From NCBI RefSeq assembly GCF_001723605.1, contig NZ_CP017111.1, forward strand, positions 1,116,001 to 1,180,000: a stretch of 64,000 nt of DNA, in the 5' to 3' direction. Positions 36,751-47,501 of the stretch are shown here, piece after piece (the stretch's first letter is position 1; every line of letters begins with the position of its first letter). The notes under the pieces were generated by a model. That model worked only from the letters and a program-made list of their open reading frames with translations, was not told the DNA's origin and ran no database searches. Source of the stretch: Sulfurospirillum halorespirans DSM 13726. Its GTDB lineage: Bacteria; Campylobacterota; Campylobacteria; Campylobacterales; Sulfurospirillaceae. A program made the position numbers and the translations under genes.

Positions 36751-37260
36751 CTAAAACGGTATTTCGTCATCGTTAATATCGATGTCCGGAATCTCATGAC
36801 CACTGTATTCAGGAGTCGTCTGTTTTGGATAGGCTGCAGGTTTTTGTGCGTTAGCATTGTTGTAGCCAACATTCGGTGTTCCTGTTGGTTCACCATAACT
36901 TCCACCCTCAACGCCACCACTCTCTTGTCCACCGCGTGAGTCAATCATCTGGAGTGTTTCAACGGTAATAGAGTGCTTTGAGCGCTTTACACCTTGTTGG
37001 TCGGTCCATTGATCGAGCTTTAAACGACCTTCTACCAATACTTTTTTGCCACGGCTAAGGTATTGGTTAGCGATTTCTGCAGTACGTCCAAAAAAAGTGA
37101 TGTCGATAAAGCAAACCTCTTCGCCTTGGCTTCCATCTTGCTTTTTGAAGCGACGATTGGTCGCAAGTCCAGTGGTACAAACCGCACCACCACTAGGGAG
37201 GTAACGAAGCTCGCAGTCACGTGTGAGGTTTCCAAGCATAACGACTCTATTGAACATCAT
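36751..37260 (-). CDS. ssb: Single-stranded DNA-binding protein
   Basis: A 169-residue SSB: N-terminal OB-fold (MFNRVVMLGNLTRDCELRYLPSG ... VEGRLKLDQWTDQQG), a Gly/Asn/Pro-rich linker, and the acidic C-terminal tip DINDDEIPF that binds replication and repair partners. It sits between rpsF and rpsR, the standard arrangement. Confidence 0.97.
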   Translation of the reverse strand: MMFNRVVMLGNLTRDCELRYLPSGGAVCTTGLATNRRFKKQDGSQGEEVCFIDITFFGRTAEIANQYLSRGKKVLVEGRLKLDQWTDQQGVKRSKHSITVETLQMIDSRGGQESGGVEGGSYGEPTGTPNVGYNNANAQKPAAYPKQTTPEYSGHEIPDIDINDDEIPF

Positions 37261-37270
37261 GGCTCCTTAA

Positions 37271-37678
37271 TTAAGCTTCAGTTGTAACAGTTTCTTCTAC
37301 GATCTCTTTAGATTCGACAACCGCAGGAGCTGGTGCATCACTTTTTTTAGTGATTTTTTCAACTTGTTTGTTCCAAAATCTAAGCTCTTTTTGATTTTCA
37401 AATTTAACAGTCATAAAGCGAATAAACTCTTCAGTAATTCTGATAAGTCTCTCAACTTCAGCAATAGCAGGTGTTGGGGAAGTAAAGTAGAATACTACAT
37501 ACGTTCCACGCTCAAATTTATCGATTTGATACGCAAGTTTACGTGTACCCATCTCAAGTGTTGCAGCGATCACTGCACCGTTTTTCTCTAAAATTTCTTT
37601 TAGATAGTTTAGTTTTGCTTGTAGTTCTTCTACGGTTAATGTAGGTTTTACTACAACAAGCAACTCATAATGTCGCAT
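37271..37678 (-). CDS. rpsF: Small ribosomal subunit protein bS6
   Basis: A 135-residue bS6, starting [19 protein letters not shown], with an acidic/Ala-rich C-terminal extension. It is the first gene of rpsF-ssb-rpsR; bS6 and bS18 bind the 30S platform together. The gap to ssb is 10 nt. Confidence 0.96.
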   Translation of the reverse strand: MRHYELLVVVKPTLTVEELQAKLNYLKEILEKNGAVIAATLEMGTRKLAYQIDKFERGTYVVFYFTSPTPAIAEVERLIRITEEFIRFMTVKFENQKELRFWNKQVEKITKKSDAPAPAVVESKEIVEETVTTEA

Positions 37679-37750
37679 CGTTTCTCCTTCTGGATTTCAC
37701 CCAAATAGTGTGTATTTGAGTAAGGATTTTTAGAATAGGCGTGGATTATA

Positions 37751-38737
37751 CTACAAATAACTTTGAAGTTTTATTAAGCTTGAAAGTAAGTAACTGCTCT
37801 TTTCAAGGTTGCCCACTTTTTTCAAGCGGTACTCCGCATCGATGAGTTGGGCGCAAAGCTTCTGATAGGTTGCAAGATCGATCTTAATTGAGTGCTGGGA
37901 GCGTTGCGCCGCAAGCTGTGGTGGAAGAGGGTACCCAAGAATGGCTTTGGCATCGAACGCGCCATGCAGTTTAATGTAGGCATGAAATAAAAAGAGTTGT
38001 GAAACGTGCGCTTGAATCGCGTTAATAATGCGAATTTCTTCAACGCCATCGCCTTCAACGAGACGTTCAAACTCCTCTTTAATGTCTTTTTTCTCCAATA
38101 GTTTCGTGATGAAATGATCCATGGAAACAGAACCGAGTCCATAAACCAAGGTATTAATATCGTTGATGCCAATCTCACGACCGAGCACCAAAAGCTTTTC
38201 GCATTCATTGACACACAAGGAAAGATCTTCAGAGTGGATCATGTAGAGATGTTGCAATGCGTAGCGGTCAATGGAGAGTCCAACCGCATTGGCGTGGTTT
38301 TGAAGTAACTGCATTGCTTCGTTAAAATCAGCTTTAAAGAGACGGACAAAGGCACCGTCATTTTGTTTTTCAAAAATTTTTGTCAGAGGTGTTGCTTTCT
38401 TATCTTCGCCAAAATACTGGTAGATAAAATAGCTTGAATCGTTTTTAGCGCAGAGACTCACAAGGGTTTCAACCTCTTTGGAAGGAATCGTTTTATCGGT
38501 TTTAACAATTAAGATATTGCGATCACCAAAGAGCGAAGATTGGGAGAGAAAATTCTTAGCGGATGTGAAGTTGTATTCATCAAAATACATCATTACTTTC
38601 TCTTCACTCGCTGCTTGTAACAGTGTGAGAAGTTGGTGGGCAAGGGCGTTATTTTGATAGGCACAGGCACCGTAAAAAAGCGTTGATTTGGGGGCTTTGT
38701 TGGCTTTTAAAACGCCTTCAAATTCTCTTTTATACAT
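37751..38737 (-). CDS. holA: DNA polymerase III delta subunit
   Basis: A 328-residue clamp-loader delta subunit, which opens the beta sliding clamp. The sequence is divergent, as usual for HolA, but has the N-terminal FYGACAYQ fold start, the SLFGDRNILIVKTDK segment and the C-terminal helical collar (YRLKKVGNLEKSSYLLSSLIKLQ). ATG at 38737 is preferred, with AGGAG about 6 nt upstream. It overlaps the end of the RNase R-family gene by a few bases. Confidence 0.88.
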   Translation of the reverse strand: MYKREFEGVLKANKAPKSTLFYGACAYQNNALAHQLLTLLQAASEEKVMMYFDEYNFTSAKNFLSQSSLFGDRNILIVKTDKTIPSKEVETLVSLCAKNDSSYFIYQYFGEDKKATPLTKIFEKQNDGAFVRLFKADFNEAMQLLQNHANAVGLSIDRYALQHLYMIHSEDLSLCVNECEKLLVLGREIGINDINTLVYGLGSVSMDHFITKLLEKKDIKEEFERLVEGDGVEEIRIINAIQAHVSQLFLFHAYIKLHGAFDAKAILGYPLPPQLAAQRSQHSIKIDLATYQKLCAQLIDAEYRLKKVGNLEKSSYLLSSLIKLQSYL

Positions 38738-40676
38738 CAAAACTCCTGGTCACTCTGGCATAAATTCGAGCGGTTGCGATATTGCTCTCGACAATTTTAA
38801 CTTCAATGCGTTGCAGTAAATGCACATCATTGTCGAGTAAAAAGATGCGCGCACCTTTGAGTTCATCGTCCAGTTTGGCAATCGGATTTTGTTCGGTTTC
38901 GACGACAATCGCTTTGAAATTATCGCCTACATGTAAAGCCATATAGCGTGCAAATTTGCGGTCCATATAATCCCACGCCACTTTGTCACTTTCACGTTCC
39001 AGCGCACTGATTTGTTCACACAATGGCGCAATGTCTTTGAGTAAAAAGGTCAGCTTTTTTTCGTCATTTGCCATTTTTGCTTTTAAAAGACGGTGCAAGG
39101 TGAGGTCACTGTAACGACGAATGGGGGAGGTGAAATGGGTGTAGATGTCAAATCCAAGTCCAAAATGTCCCTTGTTTTCAGGCTCGTAAATCGCCTTTTT
39201 TTGGCTTTTGATGATGAGTTTATCGACCTCTTCACGAAGGTCTAATACATCGGCTTTGGCTTGAATGCCTTGAATCATTTTAGGAAGGTCGCTACTCAGT
39301 TTAGCATTGATGCCAATCAGTGCGAGGTCATTCAAAAGCATCTCCATGCGCTCGTACGAAGGGCTTTCATGGGTTCTAAAGATACCAAAACCCAGTTTTT
39401 TAGCCGCCGCTTTATTGGCTAAGAGCATACAATCTTCAATCAAACCGTGCGAAGGCGTCTCCTCTTCTACGGTGGTGGAGATTAAGTTTTGGTCTGCATC
39501 AACTCTCATTCGCACTTCGGAAGAGCGAAACGAAAAGGCATTTTCAAGCCTCATGTCACGTAGTTTTTGTGTCAGTGAATGTAAGGTCAAGAGGTACGCT
39601 AAGATTGTTTGATCGGCTGCATCTGCATCGTCGGTTTTTCCTTGCAAGAAAAGATCAATTTTCTCGTAGGTGTAGCGCTTTGTGGAGTGGATGATGCTCT
39701 CAAAAAGCTCCTCTTTGATCGGTTTACATGTAAGCGGATCGAGGGTGATTTTGAAGGTGTAAGCAAGGCGGTCGACATTGGGTTTGAGGGAGCAGATATT
39801 TTCACTTAATGAGCGTGGAAGCATGGGGATCGATTTATGGGGAAAATAGATCGAAAAGCCGCGCTCAATCGCCTCTTTATCAATCGCTCCCATCGCATAA
39901 ACGTATTCGCTGACATCGGCAATCGCCACGTAAAGGATGTAGTTTTTGACATCAAAATAGATCGCATCATCAAAATCTTTGGCATCCACGGGATCAATCG
40001 TACAAAAAGGTAAATTCGTGAGGTCAACACGATGCGGATAGTACGCCTTATCCACAAAATCGCCATGACTTTTAGCCTCGGTTTCGGCCTCTTTAGTGAA
40101 AAATTCTTTTTTATCAAACAGTGCCAAAGAGATTTTCTCATCGACCAAGGGATCATCCAGCACCCCTAAAACCTCTTCGATGGCATTGGTGATATTATCG
40201 ATCTTTAAAACACTTCCCAATGGAAGTTGCTTGAGCGATTTTTGACTCGCGGTGATCTCAAAGATGGATGCGTTTTTGACATTAACGCCAATGACTTTGC
40301 CTTTGCTCATTTTGGTGTAAACGATGCTTTTGGCAAAAGCGCGCTGGGCGATGTAGACAACGACGGCTTTGGCACGTCCGCCTCGTTTATTGGTGACACG
40401 CTTGGCAACCACCAAGTCACCTCGCATCGCACCATGCAGTCCTGAAGCTTCGACAATAAGGTCTTTGGAACGTGTTGGCTCTAGCGCGCTTAAATAGCCT
40501 GTTCCGCTAAACGAAACGTCCATTTTACCCACGACATGGGAAGGCTCAAGCTCAAAAAGACCATTGTGTGCGACAAGGGCTCGAAGTTGGATCAAGGTTT
40601 GAAAATGGGGGAGAAAAGGGGCTGGCACATCAGCTTGTGCTACCCCTTCTTTAAGGCTTGAAAGAAAGTTTTTCAC
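38730..40676 (-). CDS. rnr: RNase II/R-family 3'-5' exoribonuclease
   Basis: A 648-residue RNB-domain exoribonuclease. The catalytic Asp cluster is in DPVDAKDFDDAIYFDV near residue 228; THFTSPIRRYSDLTLHRLL is the RNB signature. It is smaller than E. coli RNase R, with reduced cold-shock domains and a short C-terminal S1 region, as common in this phylum. The start is GTG, overlapping the HDOD stop (GTGA). It holds an exact palindrome (39724-39733, Leu-Thr-Cys-Lys) and a variant near 38929. Confidence 0.92.
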   Translation of the reverse strand: MKNFLSSLKEGVAQADVPAPFLPHFQTLIQLRALVAHNGLFELEPSHVVGKMDVSFSGTGYLSALEPTRSKDLIVEASGLHGAMRGDLVVAKRVTNKRGGRAKAVVVYIAQRAFAKSIVYTKMSKGKVIGVNVKNASIFEITASQKSLKQLPLGSVLKIDNITNAIEEVLGVLDDPLVDEKISLALFDKKEFFTKEAETEAKSHGDFVDKAYYPHRVDLTNLPFCTIDPVDAKDFDDAIYFDVKNYILYVAIADVSEYVYAMGAIDKEAIERGFSIYFPHKSIPMLPRSLSENICSLKPNVDRLAYTFKITLDPLTCKPIKEELFESIIHSTKRYTYEKIDLFLQGKTDDADAADQTILAYLLTLHSLTQKLRDMRLENAFSFRSSEVRMRVDADQNLISTTVEEETPSHGLIEDCMLLANKAAAKKLGFGIFRTHESPSYERMEMLLNDLALIGINAKLSSDLPKMIQGIQAKADVLDLREEVDKLIIKSQKKAIYEPENKGHFGLGFDIYTHFTSPIRRYSDLTLHRLLKAKMANDEKKLTFLLKDIAPLCEQISALERESDKVAWDYMDRKFARYMALHVGDNFKAIVVETEQNPIAKLDDELKGARIFLLDNDVHLLQRIEVKIVESNIATARIYARVTRSFDV

Positions 40677-41485
40677 TGTTTAAATTGCTCTACGGTTTGT
40701 AAAAATGGCTCAGCATCAAGTCCGTATGATTCTAAAAGCGTGAGTGCGTGTTTGATGGAAGGCTCATCGAGTTGTCCGAAGATATTGATGCTGTTTCTGA
40801 CCACATTCAGTGCTTCAGAGAACGTACGGATGTGCTCTTGAGCTTCCTGTGGGTCATTGCAAAACTTGATCGATTCGACCAGTTCACTCTCTAAATTCCA
40901 CTGCTCAAAAATCTTTGCAGTGATCTCTTCGTTGGAAAAACCGACATACTCTTTTTCGAGTACGGAGAGTTCTTGAGGTGTTTTCATCGAATCAAGCGCC
41001 GTTTTAAAGGCACTCTCTTTTTGTTGTTCAATGAGCTCGTGCGCGATGATGATTTTGCCAACTTCCATCATAAAAGCAGCAGGTTGAAGCACATCAAGCA
41101 TTGCTTTGTTGACTTTGGAATACCATTTGAACATGAAGGTGCTTTGAAGCGTGCTGATCTCTAAAAACGTTGTGTTGGAGAGATGATACGGGGAGAGATC
41201 GATTTTGATATTTTGTTTGATAGCACTTGAAAGCGCAAAACCACGCACGGTTGCCATGCCAAAAAGCGATACCGCATGGGCGATATTTTTAATCTCTCTG
41301 CTAAAGCCGTAAAGAGGAGAATTAGAAGATTTTAAGATATTGGCTGTGAGCATCGGATCGCTTTCAACGACTTTGACAAGATCCGCTAAAGAACTATTTT
41401 TATCGACGCAAATACGCTGAATCTTCAAAACCGTATCGTCAAGAGGCGGAAGTGCTTTGATTTTTTTTAAAATATTTTCGTCCAT
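40673..41485 (-). CDS. HDOD-domain signalling protein
   Basis: A 270-residue protein consisting of an HDOD domain (about residues 8-205; LVKVVESDPMLTANILKSSNSPLYG is typical). HDOD proteins are non-catalytic relatives of HD hydrolases and act in regulatory networks of motility, cell cycle or stress. No output domain is attached. It is the first gene of HDOD-rnr-holA and divergent from ilvC. Confidence 0.88.
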   Translation of the reverse strand: MDENILKKIKALPPLDDTVLKIQRICVDKNSSLADLVKVVESDPMLTANILKSSNSPLYGFSREIKNIAHAVSLFGMATVRGFALSSAIKQNIKIDLSPYHLSNTTFLEISTLQSTFMFKWYSKVNKAMLDVLQPAAFMMEVGKIIIAHELIEQQKESAFKTALDSMKTPQELSVLEKEYVGFSNEEITAKIFEQWNLESELVESIKFCNDPQEAQEHIRTFSEALNVVRNSINIFGQLDEPSIKHALTLLESYGLDAEPFLQTVEQFKQ

Positions 41486-41560
41486 AAAGGGTTCCTATTT
41501 CGAGTGATTTGTTTATAGCCAAATTTTATCTCTTGTTGGTTTATAGTTTCCTTTGCCCGT

Positions 41561-41621
41561 TTACATGTAACGTTTTTAAGTAACGTTGCTGTAAAATACC
41601 GACATTTAATATTACATGTAA
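41561..41621. repeat. Pair of TTACATGTAA palindromes in the ilvC promoter region
   Basis: Cores at 41561-41570 and 41612-41621 are 51 bp apart centre to centre. They bracket a candidate -10 TAAAAT (41592-41597) and two GTAACG repeats. The second core merges with the ilvC Shine-Dalgarno TAAGGA. This is the only intergenic region with two sites. Confidence 0.6.
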
Positions 41622-41628
41622 GGATTGA

Positions 41629-42653
<1,025 letters not shown>

Positions 42654-42654
<1 letters not shown>

Positions 42655-43463
42655 TGGGTATAGTTATTACCGTAACGTCCGGTAAAGGTGGGGTGGGTAA
42701 ATCCACCACCACTGCTAATCTAGCCGTAGGACTTGCAAATTTAGGCAAAAAAGTGGTTGCGATTGACTTTGACATAGGGCTTAGAAATCTCGACATGATC
42801 TTAGGACTTGAAAATCGCATCGTGTATGATGTGGTCGATGTAATGGAAGGTCGTTGTAACCTTGCACAAGCGCTGATCAACGATAAAAAATCCAAATCAC
42901 TTTACTTCTTACCTGCGAGTCAAACCAAAGATAAAGATATTTTGAATAAAGATAAAGTCAAAGCGTTGATCGAAAACCTCAAAGAGAGTTTTGATTTCGT
43001 GATGATTGACTCACCTGCGGGAATTGAGAGCGGGTTTGAACACTCTATTTTCCTAGCAGACCGCGCGTTGATCGTCTCTACGCCTGATGTGAGTTCTGTT
43101 CGTGATGCGGATCGTGTGATTGGCATTATTGATGCTAAAAGCGAGCGTGCTAAAAATGGCTTGGAAGTCGAAAAACACATCATCATCAACCGAATCAAAC
43201 CCGAGATGGTCGATGCAGGCAACATGCTCAGCGTTGACGATGTTTTAAGTATTCTTGCTCTTCCACTGATTGGTATTGTGCCTGATGATGAAGATATTAT
43301 CACCTCCACTAACACAGGCTCACCGATTGTCAACAAAGATAAATCACTTTCAGCCGAAGCGTACCGCAATATCGCGCGTCGTATTTTAGGCGAAGAGGTC
43401 GAATTTTTAGATATTCGTGTGAAGAAAGGACTGATGGCAACCTTGAAAGGAATGTTCAAATGA
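42654..43463 (+). CDS. minD: Septum-site determining ATPase MinD
   Basis: A 269-residue ParA/MinD ATPase with deviant Walker [16 protein letters not shown] at the N-terminus and a C-terminal amphipathic membrane-targeting helix ([11 protein letters not shown]). It places the division septum at mid-cell with MinC and MinE. It is translationally coupled to ilvC upstream and minE downstream (ATGA). minC is not in the window. Confidence 0.97.
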
Positions 43464-43699
43464 GTTTCTTTGACACTCTTTTTGGTCGTTCTAAACCTAC
43501 CGCAGATGTGGCAAAAAATCGTCTGAAAATCATGCTTGCCCATGAGAGAGCCAGTTGTAAATTGCCTTATATGGATGATTTGCGCAATGATCTCATTGCC
43601 GTCATTCGCAAGTATACCAAAGTTGAAGATGTAAAAATTACCTCTCAAACGAATCAAAATATTGAGTTATTAGAAGTCGAAGTCATTCTTGGAAAGTAA
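43460..43699 (+). CDS. minE: Cell division topological specificity factor MinE
   Basis: A 79-residue MinE: short N-terminal amphipathic segment ([10 protein letters not shown]), the anti-MinCD region ([14 protein letters not shown]) and the C-terminal topological domain ([17 protein letters not shown]). MinE stimulates MinD ATPase and drives the Min oscillation. Confidence 0.96.
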   Translation: MSFFDTLFGRSKPTADVAKNRLKIMLAHERASCKLPYMDDLRNDLIAVIRKYTKVEDVKITSQTNQNIELLEVEVILGK

Positions 43700-43707
43700 G
43701 TGTATTG

Positions 43708-44844
43708 ATGGTAAAAAAGATTAAAGAAAAACGCCCAAAAAAAGAGACGCCTTCGTTGAATGAGATCAAATCAGCTAAGCTTAAAAAGTACAGCCTTATC
43801 TTAATGCTCATTTTAACCCTCAGCATGATTGCTTTTGGAACCTATTTGTATATGACGACCTCGTATCAGCATTACAAAATAGTGCAAAAAGATCAAAAAG
43901 CGTCTAGCGATGCGTTAATGCAGAAGATGAAGCAGATGCTTGATGAGGAAAAAGCGCGTCAAGCGACACTGCCACCTCCTCCTTCTCCTGTGGCTGAAAC
44001 CAATGTCTCAACCGTTGTTGAAAACAATCAAAGCAGTGAAAAACCTCTTGAAAACAATGAGACGCATGTCGTCCAACAGACTCCTGAAGAGGAGAGCAAA
44101 GCGCAGGAACGCTCCGAAGTACATGACTATGAGCGCAGTCTCAAAGAGAGTGGCAAACCTGCTCGTCCTCATGACATTGTGCGTAAAAAATATCCCGAAG
44201 GTACAACGCCTAGGCTTGCCATTATCATCGATGATGTCTCGTTTCCTTGGCAAACGCGTTCGATAAAAGAGATTCCTTACAAAGTAACGCCTTCGTTTTT
44301 TCCACCCACCAAAGGGCATCCTGAAACGGTACGCATGTCACATGAGTTTCCGTTTGCGATGATTCATCTTCCGATGGAGTCGAAAAACTACTCGTCACCT
44401 GAACCTGAAACGCTCAATATTGTCGATTCGAGCGAGGTGATCGAAAAGCGCATCAAACGCATCAAAGAGTGGTTCCCTCAAATTATCTATTACAATAACC
44501 ATACGGGTGGATCGTATACAGCGGATTATAACGCGATGGATCGTTTGGTAAAAGTGCTCAAAGAAAATGGGCTCATTTTTGTCGATAGCCGTACCGTTGG
44601 CAACTCGAAAGCGCCTGAAATTACGAAAAAATACGGGATGTTTCTCTACTCGCGTGATGTCTTTTTGGACAATTCACTCGATAAAAACTTGATTCGCATT
44701 CAGCTCAAAGAGGCTGTAACGAAGGCTAAGAAATTTGGTTATGCCATTGCCATTGGGCATCCACACAAAAATACCTTAGAGGTTCTTAGGGATTCCAAAG
44801 ATCTTTTAAACGGTGTGGAAATGGTCTATCTGAAAGATTTGTAA
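43708..44844 (+). CDS. Divergent polysaccharide deacetylase family protein
   Basis: A 378-residue protein anchored by an N-terminal helix (about residues 29-50), followed by a Pro/Glu-rich periplasmic linker and a C-terminal deacetylase-like domain (about 165-375). That domain has LAIIIDDVSF, NNHTGGSYTADYNAM and LIFVDSRTVGNSKAPEI, typical of the divergent polysaccharide deacetylase (YibQ-like) family. Activity is unproven in the family. ATG 43708 is preferred over TTG 43705. Its stop overlaps the dprA ATG by one base. Confidence 0.87.
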   Translation: MVKKIKEKRPKKETPSLNEIKSAKLKKYSLILMLILTLSMIAFGTYLYMTTSYQHYKIVQKDQKASSDALMQKMKQMLDEEKARQATLPPPPSPVAETNVSTVVENNQSSEKPLENNETHVVQQTPEEESKAQERSEVHDYERSLKESGKPARPHDIVRKKYPEGTTPRLAIIIDDVSFPWQTRSIKEIPYKVTPSFFPPTKGHPETVRMSHEFPFAMIHLPMESKNYSSPEPETLNIVDSSEVIEKRIKRIKEWFPQIIYYNNHTGGSYTADYNAMDRLVKVLKENGLIFVDSRTVGNSKAPEITKKYGMFLYSRDVFLDNSLDKNLIRIQLKEAVTKAKKFGYAIAIGHPHKNTLEVLRDSKDLLNGVEMVYLKDL

Positions 44845-45614
44845 TGATTCAAACGATAGACTTTCACGTCCCTGAATTGGAGATGATGAAAGTCTATCCC
44901 AATCCTCTTTTCGCTCTGGGCAATCTTGCCCTTCTCAAACGCCCTAAAATCTCCATCGTTGGCACACGCCACCCCATTACGTACACAAAAATTTACACCC
45001 AAGAACTGGCTCAAAAACTCTCCAATGCGGGTGTCTGCATCGTGAGCGGAGGTGCGCAAGGGGTTGATGGTATCGCGCACCAAGCAGCAGGCATTTCCAA
45101 TACCATTATGGTCGCAGGAACGGGGTTAGATATTCGCTACCCTGCTTTACATGTAAAGCTGATTGAAGGTATCGAAAAAGAGGGGTTGGTGCTCAGTCAA
45201 TTTGAAGCAGGACAGCCTTCAATGAAGTGGAATTTTCCGCTGCGCAACGAATTAGTCGTCGCCCTTGGTGAGGTACTGATTGTTACCCAAGCCGATCTTA
45301 AAAGTGGCACGATGCACAGCATCGAATTTGCGCTTAAAATGCAAAAGCCCATTTATGTCCTTCCGCACCGTTTGGGTGAGAGCGAAGGAACGAATTGGCT
45401 TTTGAAACAAAACTTAGCGACGCCACTGCATGACGTGGACTCGTTTGTTGCACAGTTTGGGCAGAGTGATCTTACATGTAAGGATGAATTTTTAAATTAT
45501 TGCTCTACGCAACCGCTCTACCATGAAGCCGTGGAAAAATACGCGGATAAAGTATTTGAATATGAATGTTTAGGTAAAATTAGGGTTGAAAATGGGCGCA
45601 TCAAGCGCGCGTAA
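44844..45614 (+). CDS. dprA: DNA processing protein DprA
   Basis: A 256-residue DprA/Smf protein consisting of the Rossmann-like domain only: SIVGTRHPITYTKIY, VSGGAQGVDGIAHQAAG, VAGTGLDIRYPALH and WNFPLRNELVVALGE. It lacks SAM and winged-helix domains, as in other Campylobacterota. DprA protects incoming single-stranded DNA and loads RecA in natural transformation. Two TTACATGTAA sites lie inside (45147-45156, Leu-His-Val-Lys; 45472-45481, Leu-Thr-Cys-Lys). Confidence 0.92.
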   Translation: MIQTIDFHVPELEMMKVYPNPLFALGNLALLKRPKISIVGTRHPITYTKIYTQELAQKLSNAGVCIVSGGAQGVDGIAHQAAGISNTIMVAGTGLDIRYPALHVKLIEGIEKEGLVLSQFEAGQPSMKWNFPLRNELVVALGEVLIVTQADLKSGTMHSIEFALKMQKPIYVLPHRLGESEGTNWLLKQNLATPLHDVDSFVAQFGQSDLTCKDEFLNYCSTQPLYHEAVEKYADKVFEYECLGKIRVENGRIKRA

Positions 45615-45623
45615 AGGAAGAGC

Positions 45624-46427
45624 ATGGGTTTTGAATGGATTGTGGCTTTTTTAGTGCTAGGATTGGTCGTTGGGTTTATGGCGGGGCTTTTAGGAATTGG
45701 CGGAGGTGGCATTATGGTGCCTATGCTGACGTCGATTTTCTTGGCACAAGGCGTTCCTGTGGAGCAAGTGGTGCATATGGCACTTGGAACCTCGATGGCT
45801 TCCATCATCTTTACCTCGTTTGCGAGTATGCGCGCACACCATAAAAAAGGTGCGGTGATGTGGAATGTGGTCAAATACATGGCAGGCGGCGTCGTCATTG
45901 GAACCTTTGCAGCAACGTTCTTAGCCACCTACATGAAATCCGTGCAATTGGCGATCTTCTTTGCCATCTTTATGGCGTATGTTTCGATTCAAATGGCGAT
46001 CGATAAAAAACCCAAACCGAGTCGCGAACTCTCCACGCCTCCATCGCTTTTTGGCGCAGGTTCGTTTATCGGCATCATTTCTGCATTGGTCTCCATCGGT
46101 GGAGGATCTCTCACTGTGCCCTATCTTGTGTGGCAAAATGTGGATCTTAAACGTGCGATTGCGACCTCTGCGGCGATTGGATTTCCTCTCTCCATCGCAG
46201 GAACTGTGGGCTACGTTCTCAATGGCATGCTACACGCTGAAGCAGGGTCTGATATGATGTTAGGGTTTGTCTATCTTCCAGCCGTTGTGCTGATCTCCCT
46301 CGTCAGTTACTTTACCGCTCCGTTGGGGGCGAAAATGGCGCATACCCTTCCTGTTGGCAAGCTCAAAAAGATTTTTGCGTTGCTTTTAATGCTTCTAAGC
46401 ATCAAGATGCTCAGCTCCGTCATTTAG
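45624..46427 (+). CDS. TSUP-family (TauE/SafE) anion exporter
   Basis: A 267-residue membrane protein with about eight helices and the repeated TSUP motifs GLLGIGGGGIMVPML (first half) and SIGGGSLTVPYLVW (second half). TSUP proteins move sulfite or organosulfonates; substrate not determinable. AAGGAAG precedes the ATG. It follows dprA by 9 nt. Confidence 0.88.
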   Translation: MGFEWIVAFLVLGLVVGFMAGLLGIGGGGIMVPMLTSIFLAQGVPVEQVVHMALGTSMASIIFTSFASMRAHHKKGAVMWNVVKYMAGGVVIGTFAATFLATYMKSVQLAIFFAIFMAYVSIQMAIDKKPKPSRELSTPPSLFGAGSFIGIISALVSIGGGSLTVPYLVWQNVDLKRAIATSAAIGFPLSIAGTVGYVLNGMLHAEAGSDMMLGFVYLPAVVLISLVSYFTAPLGAKMAHTLPVGKLKKIFALLLMLLSIKMLSSVI

Positions 46428-46429
46428 CG

Positions 46430-46439
46430 TTACATGTAA
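46430..46439. repeat. TTACATGTAA palindrome merged with a Shine-Dalgarno
   Basis: Lies 2 nt after the TSUP stop; the right arm continues as AAAAGGG, about 5 nt before the YbaK-like ATG. Confidence 0.75.
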
Positions 46440-46449
46440 AAGGGTTAAG

Positions 46450-46923
46450 ATGGCATTGGAAAAAGTCAAAGCTTATTTTAGAACGCAGGGGATGGAAGAG
46501 CGCGTCATTGAGTTTCAAGCATCCAGTGCAACGGTTGAACTTGCCGCTATGGCATTGTGTTGTGCGCCTGAGCGTATTGCTAAAAGTCTCTCGTTTTATG
46601 CAGAAGAAGGTGCTATACTCATCGTGGTTGCAGGCGATGCAAAAGTGGATAATCAAAAATTTAAAGAGCAGTTTAACCTCAAAGCCAAGATGCTTAAAGC
46701 AGAAGATGTTGAGCCCCTTATCGGGCATGGCATCGGGGGCGTGTGCCCTTTTGGGGTTAATGAAAAAGTACATGTTTATCTCGATATTTCGCTCAAACGC
46801 TTTGATATGGTCTATCCTGCCGCAGGAAGTTCTAACAGTGCAATTGCATTAGATTTAGAAGCTTTAGAAGTGCATTCCAAAGCCTTGAGCTGGGTGGATG
46901 TCTGTAAAAACTGGCAGAATTAG
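46450..46923 (+). CDS. YbaK/EbsC-family aminoacyl-tRNA deacylase-like protein
   Basis: A 157-residue single YbaK domain. Conserved patterns seen: a CCAPERIAKSLSFY segment with the usual Lys, LIVVAGDAKVDNQKFKE, and HGIGGVCPFGV. Family members hydrolyse mischarged tRNAs such as Cys-tRNA(Pro) in trans. Substrate here is inferred only. Confidence 0.85.
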   Translation: MALEKVKAYFRTQGMEERVIEFQASSATVELAAMALCCAPERIAKSLSFYAEEGAILIVVAGDAKVDNQKFKEQFNLKAKMLKAEDVEPLIGHGIGGVCPFGVNEKVHVYLDISLKRFDMVYPAAGSSNSAIALDLEALEVHSKALSWVDVCKNWQN

Positions 46924-46948
46924 CCTTATATGTAACAAAGGAAAGATA

Positions 46949-47479
46949 ATGCAAAGAAGAGGTTGTTTATGGGCTCTTCTCGTGCCATCATTGCTCTTAT
47001 GCGCTACGACACGCGATCTTTTTGAAGAGAGCAAACCTGCGATGGTGAGCACCTGTATGGAGCGCGTTGAGATTAATAATAGTCTCACGCCTGTTGATCT
47101 GTTTAAATCCAGTGCGATCTGTGTTGAAGAAAAAAAATACGCTGAGGCGGTTGATCTTTATCTGGTCGCTACGGCGTACGGCTATTTTGACAGTGCCCGT
47201 GTGATTGATAAAAGTACAAGAGACACGCTAGAATCGCTCAAAACAGAGAATTTTGGCCCCCTTGATGCGAGTAAACGCAACCAATTTGCCGAAGCCTTGC
47301 GCGCTAGATTGGACGATATGAAATCCAGCTGTCGATTTTTAGAACAACTAGGAAGTCCCTCATACTACCCCAAATACATGGTTCAAAACGGTGTCACACG
47401 CGGCGATGGACTTATCTTAAATTATGATGCGAAAGCATTGTGGCAAGAGACACGGAGCGATTATTTGAGATGCCCGTAA
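46949..47479 (+). CDS. Secreted hypothetical protein
   Basis: A 176-residue protein with an N-terminal signal peptide (about residues 6-19, LWALLVPSLLLCA). I do not recognise a family. The mature part is helical (CVEEKKYAEAVDLYLVATAYGYF resembles a single TPR-like hairpin) with four cysteines. Start is ATG 46949 with AAAGGA about 6 nt upstream. It is followed 22 nt later by another secreted protein of unknown function. Confidence 0.75.
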   Translation: MQRRGCLWALLVPSLLLCATTRDLFEESKPAMVSTCMERVEINNSLTPVDLFKSSAICVEEKKYAEAVDLYLVATAYGYFDSARVIDKSTRDTLESLKTENFGPLDASKRNQFAEALRARLDDMKSSCRFLEQLGSPSYYPKYMVQNGVTRGDGLILNYDAKALWQETRSDYLRCP

Positions 47480-47501
47480 AATAGAATAACAAGGCGATTT
47501 T

